From NCBI GenBank assembly GCA_022559845.1, contig CM040118.1, positions 155,826,331-155,890,330 on the forward strand: a stretch of DNA of 64,000 nucleotides, read 5' to 3'. Source of the DNA: Amorphophallus konjac. Its lineage: Eukaryota; Streptophyta; Magnoliopsida; Alismatales; Araceae. The translations under genes were made by a program, and so were the position numbers. Below are positions 53,216 through 62,834 of this stretch, piece after piece. The notes beneath the pieces were generated by a model. It ran no database searches. It worked only from the letters and a program-made list of their open reading frames with translations, and was not told the origin of the DNA. Position 1 is the first letter of the stretch, and each line of letters begins with the position of its first letter.

Positions 53216-54531
53216 ATCCACTGTTTTCTTTATTGATTACCATCTCCATTGGCACCCTCGTGTGCCCTTTCCCTTTGACACCCTCGTGTGTCCTTTCCCC
53301 TTAGGCACCCTCGCGTGCCCTTTCCCCTCGGTACCCTCGGTACCCTTTCCCTTGTGCCCCTCGGGCACCCTCCATTGTGCACCCTGCACACTCCCCGGAT
53401 CAGTCAATTGCTGCTTATTAACGCCTTCAACAAGGGCGTCTTTTGATTTAACGCCCCTCACAGGGACGTGTTTTGATTAATTAACGCCCCCCCTGCAGGG
53501 CGTGTGTTTATTGCATCTGCTTGCCTTCTCTTTGCTATTTTCTCGTCTGCTATTTAGCGCCCCTTACAGGGACGTGTTTCATTGATTAACGCCCATCTCC
53601 AGGGCGTCTGTTTCCATAACTGCTGTCTGCTCCATGCTTATTATACTGTCTGTGGAATAACGCCCCTCTTTGAGGCGTGTCATTGCTTATCAACGCCTGT
53701 CATTAGGGCGTTTCTGTTTATCATAACTGCTGTTTGCTGCATCCTTATCATATTGCCTGTGAATTAACGCCGCTCTCTGAGGCGTTTCATTTATTATCAG
53801 CGTCTATCATCAGGGCGTTTTCTCTGAGTTTTGACGCCCTTTACCGTAGGCGTCCTTTCTTTAGAACGCCTTAGCTCAAGGCGTGTTTTTCCTACCGTCT
53901 GTGATCCCCTCACAGAATTTACGACAGCCACGCTGCCGTGTTTTCATTTTATCACGACCTACCGCAGGGTGTGTCTTTCCTCTTGCTGTGAACACGACCT
54001 TTCCAAAGGCGTGTCTTTACTGTTCTTTTCACAGATTGGCTATTATTCATTGCTGGGCATTTGTCTTGATATTACATTGCTGATTGGATTATCTTGATTT
54101 GCTGGACCTCCTCTCTCTATCCTAGGATCCACACACCCTTCTTGGAATCGGGACGACCCTCCATTGAGCATTCCGTCTCTTTGGACCGGAAATCCCTTTT
54201 CCAAGACCTCCATAAGTCCCCGCACCCGTGGATTCCCTCACGGACGCCGGGCTGGTTGTACCTTCGAAGTACCTGGAGTTTAGAGAACCCACGCGTTGTT
54301 AAAAGAGAGAAAAACTTAGTTGACCCGGAGGTTACACTCGGATCAAACTAGGTCTCATTGGGCAAAAGAGTGAACTTTCACAAATAATCCACCCTAATTC
54401 AAACATCAAACATTAAAATCTTGCGTTTCTTGCCAATCTTGTTTGCATAAACATAGTTGGGTGATTTGATTGCTTTGTTTGGATTGAATATTTTGTGATA
54501 GTTCCTTCATTAAACATCCTCTCTCTTAAGA
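53216..54531 (+). repeat. Untranslated leader of F with AACGCC/GGCGTT inverted-repeat array
   Basis: Between the primer site and gag. Positions 53260-53370 repeat CACCCTCGTGTGCCCTTTCC-like units. Positions 53420-54020 carry about fourteen units of the form AACGCC, 8-10 nt, GGGCGTG or GGCGTTT. Related units use ACGACC/GGTCGT. No gene seen. Confidence 0.8.
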
Positions 54532-57500
54532 ATGAAACTCCGTTCAGGTAAAACCGTCAACATGTCAGGCAACGGGTACTCTTATGATGATGAGAATGAG
54601 AACATATTTGGTCAATATGAGGACCCTCTCCAGGATTCTGTTTATTATGAGGGGAACTACCTTCCTCCTCACCCCCATTACTCACAAGTCCATGTGGTCG
54701 ATACCACCATCCATGAGGCGGACCCTTCGTCTCAAGATCCATCTTCCAACACTTCGGGGAACCCTTCCCCATCCATCAACGTCACAGACTTGATCCAAGC
54801 TCTCTCCCAGTTGGATGACTCCCAGCGGCAAGCCATTCAGGCCGCTTTAAAGGGGAAATCCGTCCTTTCATCTTCCTCTAATCCCCCTCCGGCCGTGAGT
54901 GGCCATCAGATTGCTAATGACCAGGCGGTCTTGCATCCCCCTTCCTCTCGTCCACAAACGCCTATTGCGGCCATGCCGGCCCAGCAGGCGAGCTATTCAG
55001 CGGTTAGGCATCAATCCTCCCAACATCCTCGGGTTCTACGAACGCCTATACCGCATTCTTTTATTCAGAATCAGGCCCCAGTCGAGCCCGATACCAACAC
55101 TCTCTTGCTTCAGAAGCTGGCCAGCATGGAGTAGCAGCTCAAGAAGGTTACAGCAACTAAGAATGCTCCGGAAATTTCTCTTCCTACGTTGCCAGTGTTC
55201 CATTTACCACCTTCTGAAATGCCGAATTTCTGGCGATATAATGGAACAGGCAACCCATTCATTCATTTAAAGGATTTCCGATATGAGACTTCTTTCTGGC
55301 AAGACAATAAGGCCTCCCTGGCCTATTTATTCAGGAGATCTCTTGAGGGGCCAGCCCTCGAATGGTTCTATTCCCTGGAGCCAGCTGATGCTGGTGATTT
55401 TGATGTTATCCAAAGGAAATTCTTGCAAAAGTACAGAGACCGGGTAGGACCTTCCCTTTCTGTTACAGATCTGGTCGCTGAGAGAATGAAGCCCGAGGAA
55501 GACTTCATTGTATTTGCTGACAGGTGGCGGTCTATGGCCGAGAAATTGAAGGACACATTGTCGGAACAAGAGCAAGTAAAAATGGTCATTTCTAATGCAA
55601 CTCCTCAATTCCGGCACATTTTGGCCATGAATCGGCTGACAACTATGGAAGAGCTCTATGAAAGAGCTCGTTATATACAAACACAAATGAAGGATTCGCC
55701 CATCATGGGCATGTTTGAGCCGAAGCCTCGGCTGTTTAAGAAGAATACAAATGTCAACAGCGGGCCCACGACTGAGGGCACTGTCACAAACGAGCAGGTT
55801 GGCGTAGTTGGCCACCCCCACCACCAGTCAAACCCACGACCTCCGCCACCTCCACAGCAAAACCCCCATTTTACCTCCGCTCCACAACGCCACTTCACAC
55901 CCCAACCTTCTTTTGCTCCATCACCGAGTCAAGCGCCTCGCACCGACCCTCCAGCACCACCACAATACCATCAGGTCCCCCCACCTTCCAACTATGGCCA
56001 ACAACAACGGAGACCACCGCTTGGCCCCAAGAGGGCCCATTATCCGCCACTCCCAGAGAGTCTCCCTGACATTTTTAATGCTTTGATGGCCGCCAACCTG
56101 CTCGTCCTACCAAAAGAAAGAACGGTGTGGCCCGACAATGTTGACACATCCCGGTACTGTGCATTTCACCGCGCCCCTGGTCACAACCTTGATCGTTGTT
56201 TCCATTTCAGAGATCATATTTATGATTTGAATGACCAGGGTGGCATTAATTGGGATGAAATGAGGCAAGTCATCACCACCATGAAAGAGAGAAGGCCGCA
56301 TCGGCAACAGCAAAATCAGCAACAACAGCAGCCAGCTCCGCAGCAAGTCCACCCACAGCAAGCTCCAGCACCCCAGCAGGATATGGGGATTGTCCGTAAT
56401 CCATTGCCGGAGCACGCTCCTAATCAACACGTGAACCCTGTCACGTCTCTCTACGAGGTGGAGAGAGGACAGGGATGGCACGAAGAAAACGCCTCTGTCG
56501 GGGCATTCCACCATGATCCAACCCAAAATCAAACTCTGCGCCTTTTGCGCGTTCCTCCTTCTCCTTCTAGTCTCCTATCGGGACGTTCTCTTTTACGCCC
56601 CGTCAACCCATCTACCACCACCATTTCCACGGCCTTGCCGGCTCGCTCTCTTCTTAACCGCTTACCACCACAGCAACCTACCATTCCACCTTCCACCACC
56701 AATCCTACATCTGCGCCCTCCAGGCCACTCCTACTCCGTTCACCGCCAGCACCCGCTACCCCCTCTACCACTCCTACACCGGCAAGAGTTCCTCCACCAT
56801 CAGTACAACCACCTTTTGTGCCACGATCTCTCCTTATTCCACCACCTGCCAATACTCCTCGCATTCGGATATCCCTCTCTTCTCCCACGCCTCCTGCGAG
56901 GGCACCTTCTTCAAATACTCCCCCCATGCCTCCCGCGGGGGCATCTTTATTAAACACCACTACTACGCCTCCTACGGGGGTGCACCTTTCATTGAATTCC
57001 CCTTTGGTATCCTCTAGCAAGATCTCTGTTACCAACATTCCTTCTTCTTCTTCCAACCCTCCTCCTAATATTGCCCCGACAGAGGCGCGTCAAGGCGTAG
57101 CGCCGCTCCGTAGTGGACGGATGTTCCACCGTATTTTCCCACAGAGAGAGCTAGAGCCCGTGCAGGGGCCACAAGAGCAAGAACAGGAACAAGATTCAGT
57201 GCCGGGAACTCAGTATGATCTGTTAAAACACTTGGATCGCACTCCAGCCAGAATCTCCATCCTTGAATTAATCAAGAGGTCCACCACTCATCAGCTGGCC
57301 CTGAAGGAATACCTGCAGAAGGTCATGGTCAATGAGGACCTTCCGGTTGAACAGATAATTACAGTCTTGACCCCTGCCAGCAGTCATCCGGCAATCACAT
57401 TCCATGAACATGAGTTAGCACCTCTACCGGCAAGAAAATATGCCCTATGTATCACGGTTGATATCAACAAGGTGGCCGTTAAGCAGTGTTTGGTAGACAC

Positions 57501-59028
57501 CGGTGCATCTATCAATGTGTTGCCTCCGAGCACTCTGAAGTTATGCGGTATCCCTGAGAGCCAGATTCGGCCATCTACCATTACTATCACAGCATATGAC
57601 AATACAAAGAAACCCCCTCTGGGTATGATTACTCTCAAAGTCAGCTTGGGTCCAGCCACCATTACGGCAGATTTTCATATCCTGGACATGGACCCGACCT
57701 TTAATGGCATCCTGGGTCGCCCTTATATTCAGCAACTTGATGCAGTGCCCTCTACAAACCATCAGTGCCTTAAGTTTCCGCACAAGGGCCGCATTATCAA
57801 GGTGACCAGCGTGCCAATCTTGCCAGAGGAGGACATTCATGTAGCTTCATCAGTTCCTTCTATATGGCCAGCCAACAAGCCGTTATTATCTGTGCTGGAC
57901 ATTCCCCACTCTCAGCCGATGCTATCTGAGACTGTTACAACAGTTGCTATGACACCCCTGCCTTCCAAGGGGAAGAAGAAAAAGAAAAATATGATGAATA
58001 CCCCCGGCTGGAACATTCTGATAAGAATGGGATATCAAGATGGCAAGGGCCTGGGCGCCAAACTCCAGGGCAAGATTAGGCCCATTAAGCCTCAAAAGGT
58101 GGTTGCACGAGGCGGCTTAGGCTACAAAGCACCGGGCAAGAATGAAGGAGAGCCGTGGGCTGTTATGACGTCCACCTTCAAGCAAGATCGCCAGCCGCTC
58201 ACCTGGACTTTAAAGACACATTTTGTCACCGGTGGCGTTCAGAACAATGAACAGACTACCGTCATTACTTCATTGCTTGATTGTCAGGATGTGCACGCTA
58301 GACAGTTTGCTCGGCACATTGCCCCACTGGCCACTTATAAAGCCCTGGAGTCGTTAAGGCCAGATAAAAGAAGAAAAATGGGTGATCCGGAATGTGACTG
58401 GTACAGGTGGTTTGACATGAATGACATCACAATCTCCCTAAGCCGCCTGTTCATGCCGACAGATCCAGAGTGGCCTCCGCTGATTCAAGAACTGATTGAA
58501 ATGCCTGCCGCAATCACAGATAAAAGGCAGATGTTAAGTGACTACACAGATACGGGGGAGCCAGATGTCCCCTTTGAAGAAGGATTTTCCGTGGATAGGC
58601 TGTGGGCCGGCCTTTTCTCCCTCACTTCTGTGCATCCGTTGGTGTTGGCTGCTCTCTATTCCCGTTGGTTTGGTCATGTGCCGCGACCACCACCGATTAC
58701 TATCAACTTGTCTCCCGATTCAATTCAGATTTCCCTCCCGATTGCTCCTTCGCTCCTCGAGCGATTTGCTGAAAACTCCATCTCGCCCCCGCGTGGGCCA
58801 TCTTTGATTAAATCTTTCTCCAAACTTGCAATCTCCACTCCACCTACTATTCTCCCTTCACATTGCTTTTTACTTGAAAAAGAAAATAAAAACAAAGGAA
58901 AACATGAAAATGAAAAAAAAATGCCAAATCTCCAATATTCCAATCCTCCATTTCTTTTGAGGAGACCTCCTATTTTTCTCTCGAGTGCGACCCGATCCAG
59001 GGGCCGCTCTCCCAAAATTCCTTGGTAA
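54532..59028 (+). CDS. Gag-protease polyprotein of F (one in-frame TAG)
   Basis: The ATG at 54532 begins MKLRSGK, common in plant gypsy gags. The frame is open to TAG at 55132 and then continues in the same frame to 59028. After the TAG: the gag core (residues about 220-370, including PALEWFYSLEPADAGDFDVI), a zinc-knuckle-like CAFHRAPGHNLDRC at about 543, Gln- and Pro-rich linkers (about 590-840), the protease motif CLVDTGAS at about 987-994, and a G-patch-like glycine segment (GWNILIRMGYQDGKGLGAKL) at about 1160-1200. Gag would form the particle, protease would process it, and the G-patch may bind nucleic acid. The TAG is followed by CAG, so it is either leaky or a decayed CAG. The frame ends at TAA within a GTAAGT donor-like site, which fits the intron known in Ogre elements. 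Confidence 0.85.
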
Positions 59029-59189
59029 GTCTTTTCTCCCCCTCTGGTGAGGGGCCCTCCTCTGTATCACCTCCTGTATCCACTTTATCACCTCCTTCTT
59101 TCCCTTATAATCAAGCTAGTTGCTCTTCCTCCCTTTCTTCCTCTTCTTCTAATAAAATTCATGGGGGTAGATTCACACAAGAAGGCCAG
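59025..59189 (+). other. Candidate intron between protease and RT of F
   Basis: A consensus donor (GG/GTAAGT) overlaps the terminal TAA. Downstream come a branch-like TTATAATC (about 59104), a pyrimidine tract (59120-59148) and several AG sites. CCAG/G at 59188-59189 would keep the frame and give a 165-nt intron. Ogre elements have an intron at this place. The acceptor choice is inference. Confidence 0.4.
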
Positions 59190-60516
59190 GGGTAAGCAGA
59201 TTCCTCGCAGATTTTTGTTGGAATTGGCTATTAGATGCCAAGCTTGTTTAGCTCTCCCTGAGTTTGTGGAAGATCCAATTATCCTGCCAGAGTTAGAAAT
59301 TGAGGATTCTATCACTTCTAATGAAGGTTTGGGTGTCTATGAAATCATGAATGATGAAGACCCTATTGAAGAGGGGGATGAAAGTTATGAAGAATATGAG
59401 GACGAGGCTGATGCTTTTGCTAGTGGTATGAGAAGATTCGACGAACCATCAGCCTCCGTAGAAGAACCTACCAAAGAAATCAATTTAGGTACCGAGGAAG
59501 ACCCTAGGATTGTCCTCATTAGAAAAAATTTGCCGCCCTTCGAAGAGGAGGCGCTCGTTTTAGTTCTTCAAGAATATAAAGACACGTTCGCATGGAGTTA
59601 TGAAGATATGCCTGGATTAGACCCTGCGCTTGTTGAACATCGCCTTACACTTAAGCCAGGGTCTGTCCCGGTAAAACAACGGTTGAGGCGTTTCCACCCT
59701 AGCATGGCTTTGAAAATGAAAGAAGAGGTCGATAAACTCCACAAGGCTAGATTCGTTAGAGTCGTCCTTTATCCCAATTGGGTGGCTAACATTGTCCCGG
59801 TTATGAAGAAAGATGGAAAAGTTCGAATTTGCATAGATTTCCGGGACCTCAACCGGGCGTGTCCTAAGGATGACTTCCCCCTCCCTCATATTGATGTGTT
59901 GATTGATAACACGGCAGGATTTGAGACTCTTTCTTTCATGGATGGCTTTTCAGGCTATAATCAGATTCGCCTGGCCGAAGAAGATCAAGAGAAAACTTCA
60001 TTCACTACACCATGGGGCACATATTGTTATGTGGTCATGCCCTTTGGACTTAAGAATGCTGGAGCCACTTATCAAAGGGCCATGATGGCAATTTTTCATG
60101 ACATGATTCATATTTATATTGAGGTGTATGTGGATGACCTGGTTGTGAAATCAAGAACAAGGATCAAGCATCCTGGGGTTCTGGCTAAGGTTTTGCAGAG
60201 ATCCCGAGAATTTCAATTAAAAATGAACCCCAAGAAGTGCGTGTTTGGCGTTTCTTCAGGGAAGTTGCTTGGTTTCATTGTTAGCAAGAGGGGAATTGAA
60301 GTTGATCCCAACAAGGCAAAAGCCATTAGAGATATGCCTCCTCCCAAGAATTTGAAGGAAGTTCGAGGATTAGTCGGGAGGTTGCAATTCATTCGCCGCT
60401 TCGTCTCCCAGCACTTACAGAGGTGTAGGCCGTTCTACGAACTTACTAAGCCGGGAGTCAAGTTTAATTGGGATGACAAGTGTCAGGCAGCCTTTGACGG
60501 ATTAAGGATTATTTGA
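59161..60516 (+). CDS. Reverse transcriptase of F
   Basis: The frame is open from before 59047; the first plausible ATG is 59161 (MGVDSHKKARGKQIP), though the protein may instead be made from a spliced polyprotein. An acidic N-terminal stretch (about 65-95) precedes RT. RT motifs: LPGLD-like MPGLDPALVEH, PVKQRLRRFHP, KKDGKVRICIDFRDLNRA, MPFGLKNAGATYQRA and the active site YVDD at 60127-60138. The frame ends TGA at 60514-60516 just where the first RNase H should continue, so one base appears to be missing from or added to the run near 60505-60515. RT copies the RNA into DNA inside the particle. All catalytic motifs are intact. Confidence 0.9.
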   Translation: MGVDSHKKARGKQIPRRFLLELAIRCQACLALPEFVEDPIILPELEIEDSITSNEGLGVYEIMNDEDPIEEGDESYEEYEDEADAFASGMRRFDEPSASVEEPTKEINLGTEEDPRIVLIRKNLPPFEEEALVLVLQEYKDTFAWSYEDMPGLDPALVEHRLTLKPGSVPVKQRLRRFHPSMALKMKEEVDKLHKARFVRVVLYPNWVANIVPVMKKDGKVRICIDFRDLNRACPKDDFPLPHIDVLIDNTAGFETLSFMDGFSGYNQIRLAEEDQEKTSFTTPWGTYCYVVMPFGLKNAGATYQRAMMAIFHDMIHIYIEVYVDDLVVKSRTRIKHPGVLAKVLQRSREFQLKMNPKKCVFGVSSGKLLGFIVSKRGIEVDPNKAKAIRDMPPPKNLKEVRGLVGRLQFIRRFVSQHLQRCRPFYELTKPGVKFNWDDKCQAAFDGLRII

Positions 60517-62834
60517 TCAATCCTCCTGTCCTGAGGCCGCCAATTCCAGGCAAGCCACTTATTCTCTATGTTTCGGTCCTGGATGACTCCGTAGGTGCTG
60601 TCTTAGCTCAAGTGGATGAGGAAGGTAAGGAGAGGGCAGCATACTACTTGTCTAAACTTCTTAACCCCTGTGAGCAGAGATACTCAGCCATGGAGAAGAC
60701 TTGTGCAGCTTTGGTTTGGGTAGTTCAGAAGCTAAAACACTATTTCCTAGCTCACGAGGTTCACCTCATCGCTCGCATGAATCCAATCAAATTCCTCCTT
60801 GAAAAATCTATCCTCACTGATCGATTGGCACGCTGGCAAAGCTTCCTTTCTCAATTTGACATCACTTACATTCAGCAAAAAGCTATCAAAGATTATGCCA
60901 TTGCCGAGCATCTTGCTCACCACCCTCTTCCCCGCTTTGATCCTGTCAATTCAGAGTTCCCAGATGAAGAATTAATGTCCATTAATCAACCCCCTGATCC
61001 TATGTGGACATTACATTTTGATGGAGCTCTTAATTCTCAAGGAAGAGGGATCGGCATGGTTCTTTTAACACCCGAAGGGGTCACCATTCCATTCGCAGCT
61101 CGGCTCACTTTTCCCGTCACCAATAACATAGCCGAGTATGAAGCTCTCTTGGCCGGTCTTAAAACCGCTCATCAATATGGTGCCACTCATTTACGAATTG
61201 TCGGTGATAGTCAGCTTATTCTACGCCAAGTGTTGGTCAAGTGCCGCACCATCAATCCTAAGCTCAAGCCCTATCAGGAACTCGCTTCAGCTTACGCCAA
61301 ACTCTTCACTAAATTGATTTTCGTTCATGTCCCGCGTAGCCAGAACATCTTGGCCGACGCACTTGCTTCTTTAGCTTCCGCTTTAGTCTTCCCTCCGGAG
61401 CGTGATTTTCATGTCCCCCTGATCCATCAGCGTGATACTCCAGCCATTAGGGATCGTGCTTTTCTCGATATTAGGGATCAGGTGCTTGAAAAGGTTAGAC
61501 GGGAAGAAGCTCTTGAAGGCAAAGAGGTCATGCTATTGGATTGGCAAGAAGAGTTGGCTGATGAAGAAAAGCCTTGGTATTATCAGATTACTAGATACTG
61601 TAAAGATCAGTCTTATCCCGAGGAAGCCACAACAGAAGAAAAGAAAGTAATTAGGAGAGTGGCTCAACGTTATACTTTGGTTAGAGGTGTGCTCTACAGA
61701 AGAGGGCTCACCGGTGTTTTATTAAGATGCCTCGATGATGATGAATCTTGGAAAGTTGTGGAAGAGGCGCATTCTGGTGTGTGTGGTGGTCATGTGAACA
61801 GCCAGATGCTAGCAAAGAAGATTCTTAGACTAGGTTTCTATTGGCCCACTCTAGAAGAGGATTGTTCTATCTATGTTCGAAGGTGTGTTAAGTGCCAACT
61901 GCACACCGACAAGATTCATTCTCCTGCTTCTTCACTCCATCCAACGTCCTCCCCATGGCCTTTTTCCATGTGGGCTTTTGATATCATTGGACCCCTTGGC
62001 GATTCGAACCTCCTGACCAAGCAAAAATCATTCATTCTCACGGTAACGGAATACTTCACCAAGTGGGCGGAAGCAGAAGCTTACGTGGAAATTAAAGCAT
62101 CAACCGTCTGCAAATTTATCATGAAGAACATCATCACGAGGTTCGGCATCCCAAGCACCATCGTCACCGACAATGGGCCTCAATTTATCTCTCAAGATCT
62201 CAAGGATCTCTGCAACAGGTATAACATTGCATTGCATCATTCTTCTCCCTATTATCCGCAGGGCAATGGCCAAGCAGAGGCCACTAATAAAACCTTAATC
62301 AAGATTGTTAAGAAGACGTGCGAGGCTAATAAATTCTCGGACTGGCCAGACAAGCTGGTTGAAGCTCTTTGGGCCTACCGCACTTCTATTCGAACCCCCA
62401 CTGGGCAAACTCCTTTTGCCCTTACTTATGGAATGGAGGCCGTAGTCCCTTATGAGATTCTTATCCCCTCTCTGCGAGTACAATTGGATGAGGAGCTCTC
62501 TATCGATGAACGTCGTGATTCACTCCTTGCCCAATTGGAACTCCTAGATGAGAAGCGTCTGGTCGCCGCTGAGCATGCGCGCGTTTATCAAAACAGGCTC
62601 TCACGTTTTTATCAAAAGAAGGTAATTGAGAGAAAATTTAAGGTCGGCGAAATGGTAATCAAAAGAATTTTTGTAAAACCCGGTGGCCCTCGTTCAAAGC
62701 TCCAACCAAACTGGGAAGGGCTGTTCGTCATAAAAGATGTTTATCCTGGCAATGCTTATAAACTGGTTAATGCTGAAGGAGAGGAATTAACTCACCCCTG
62801 GAACGGTTTGTATCTCAAGAAATATTACCCCTGA
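60513..62834 (+). CDS. RNase H, second RNase H and integrase of F
   Basis: Continues RT in another frame. Residues about 10-150 are the first RNase H (LILYVSVLDDSVGAVLAQ, EKTCAALVWVVQKLKHY). An archaeal-type RNase H follows at about 165-295 (LHFDGALNSQGRG, NNIAEYEALL, VGDSQLI, ADALASLASAL), marking the Tat lineage. Integrase at about 420-770 has the HHCC domain (HSGVCGGHVN...CVKCQLH), DDE core residues in FDIIGPL, VTDNGPQF and AEATNK, and a C-terminal PNWEGLFVIK block. No chromodomain is seen. The reported start at 60513 is TTG and is not a real start; expression needs a frameshift, or the break is a mutation. Confidence 0.92.
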   Translation: MINPPVLRPPIPGKPLILYVSVLDDSVGAVLAQVDEEGKERAAYYLSKLLNPCEQRYSAMEKTCAALVWVVQKLKHYFLAHEVHLIARMNPIKFLLEKSILTDRLARWQSFLSQFDITYIQQKAIKDYAIAEHLAHHPLPRFDPVNSEFPDEELMSINQPPDPMWTLHFDGALNSQGRGIGMVLLTPEGVTIPFAARLTFPVTNNIAEYEALLAGLKTAHQYGATHLRIVGDSQLILRQVLVKCRTINPKLKPYQELASAYAKLFTKLIFVHVPRSQNILADALASLASALVFPPERDFHVPLIHQRDTPAIRDRAFLDIRDQVLEKVRREEALEGKEVMLLDWQEELADEEKPWYYQITRYCKDQSYPEEATTEEKKVIRRVAQRYTLVRGVLYRRGLTGVLLRCLDDDESWKVVEEAHSGVCGGHVNSQMLAKKILRLGFYWPTLEEDCSIYVRRCVKCQLHTDKIHSPASSLHPTSSPWPFSMWAFDIIGPLGDSNLLTKQKSFILTVTEYFTKWAEAEAYVEIKASTVCKFIMKNIITRFGIPSTIVTDNGPQFISQDLKDLCNRYNIALHHSSPYYPQGNGQAEATNKTLIKIVKKTCEANKFSDWPDKLVEALWAYRTSIRTPTGQTPFALTYGMEAVVPYEILIPSLRVQLDEELSIDERRDSLLAQLELLDEKRLVAAEHARVYQNRLSRFYQKKVIERKFKVGEMVIKRIFVKPGGPRSKLQPNWEGLFVIKDVYPGNAYKLVNAEGEELTHPWNGLYLKKYYP

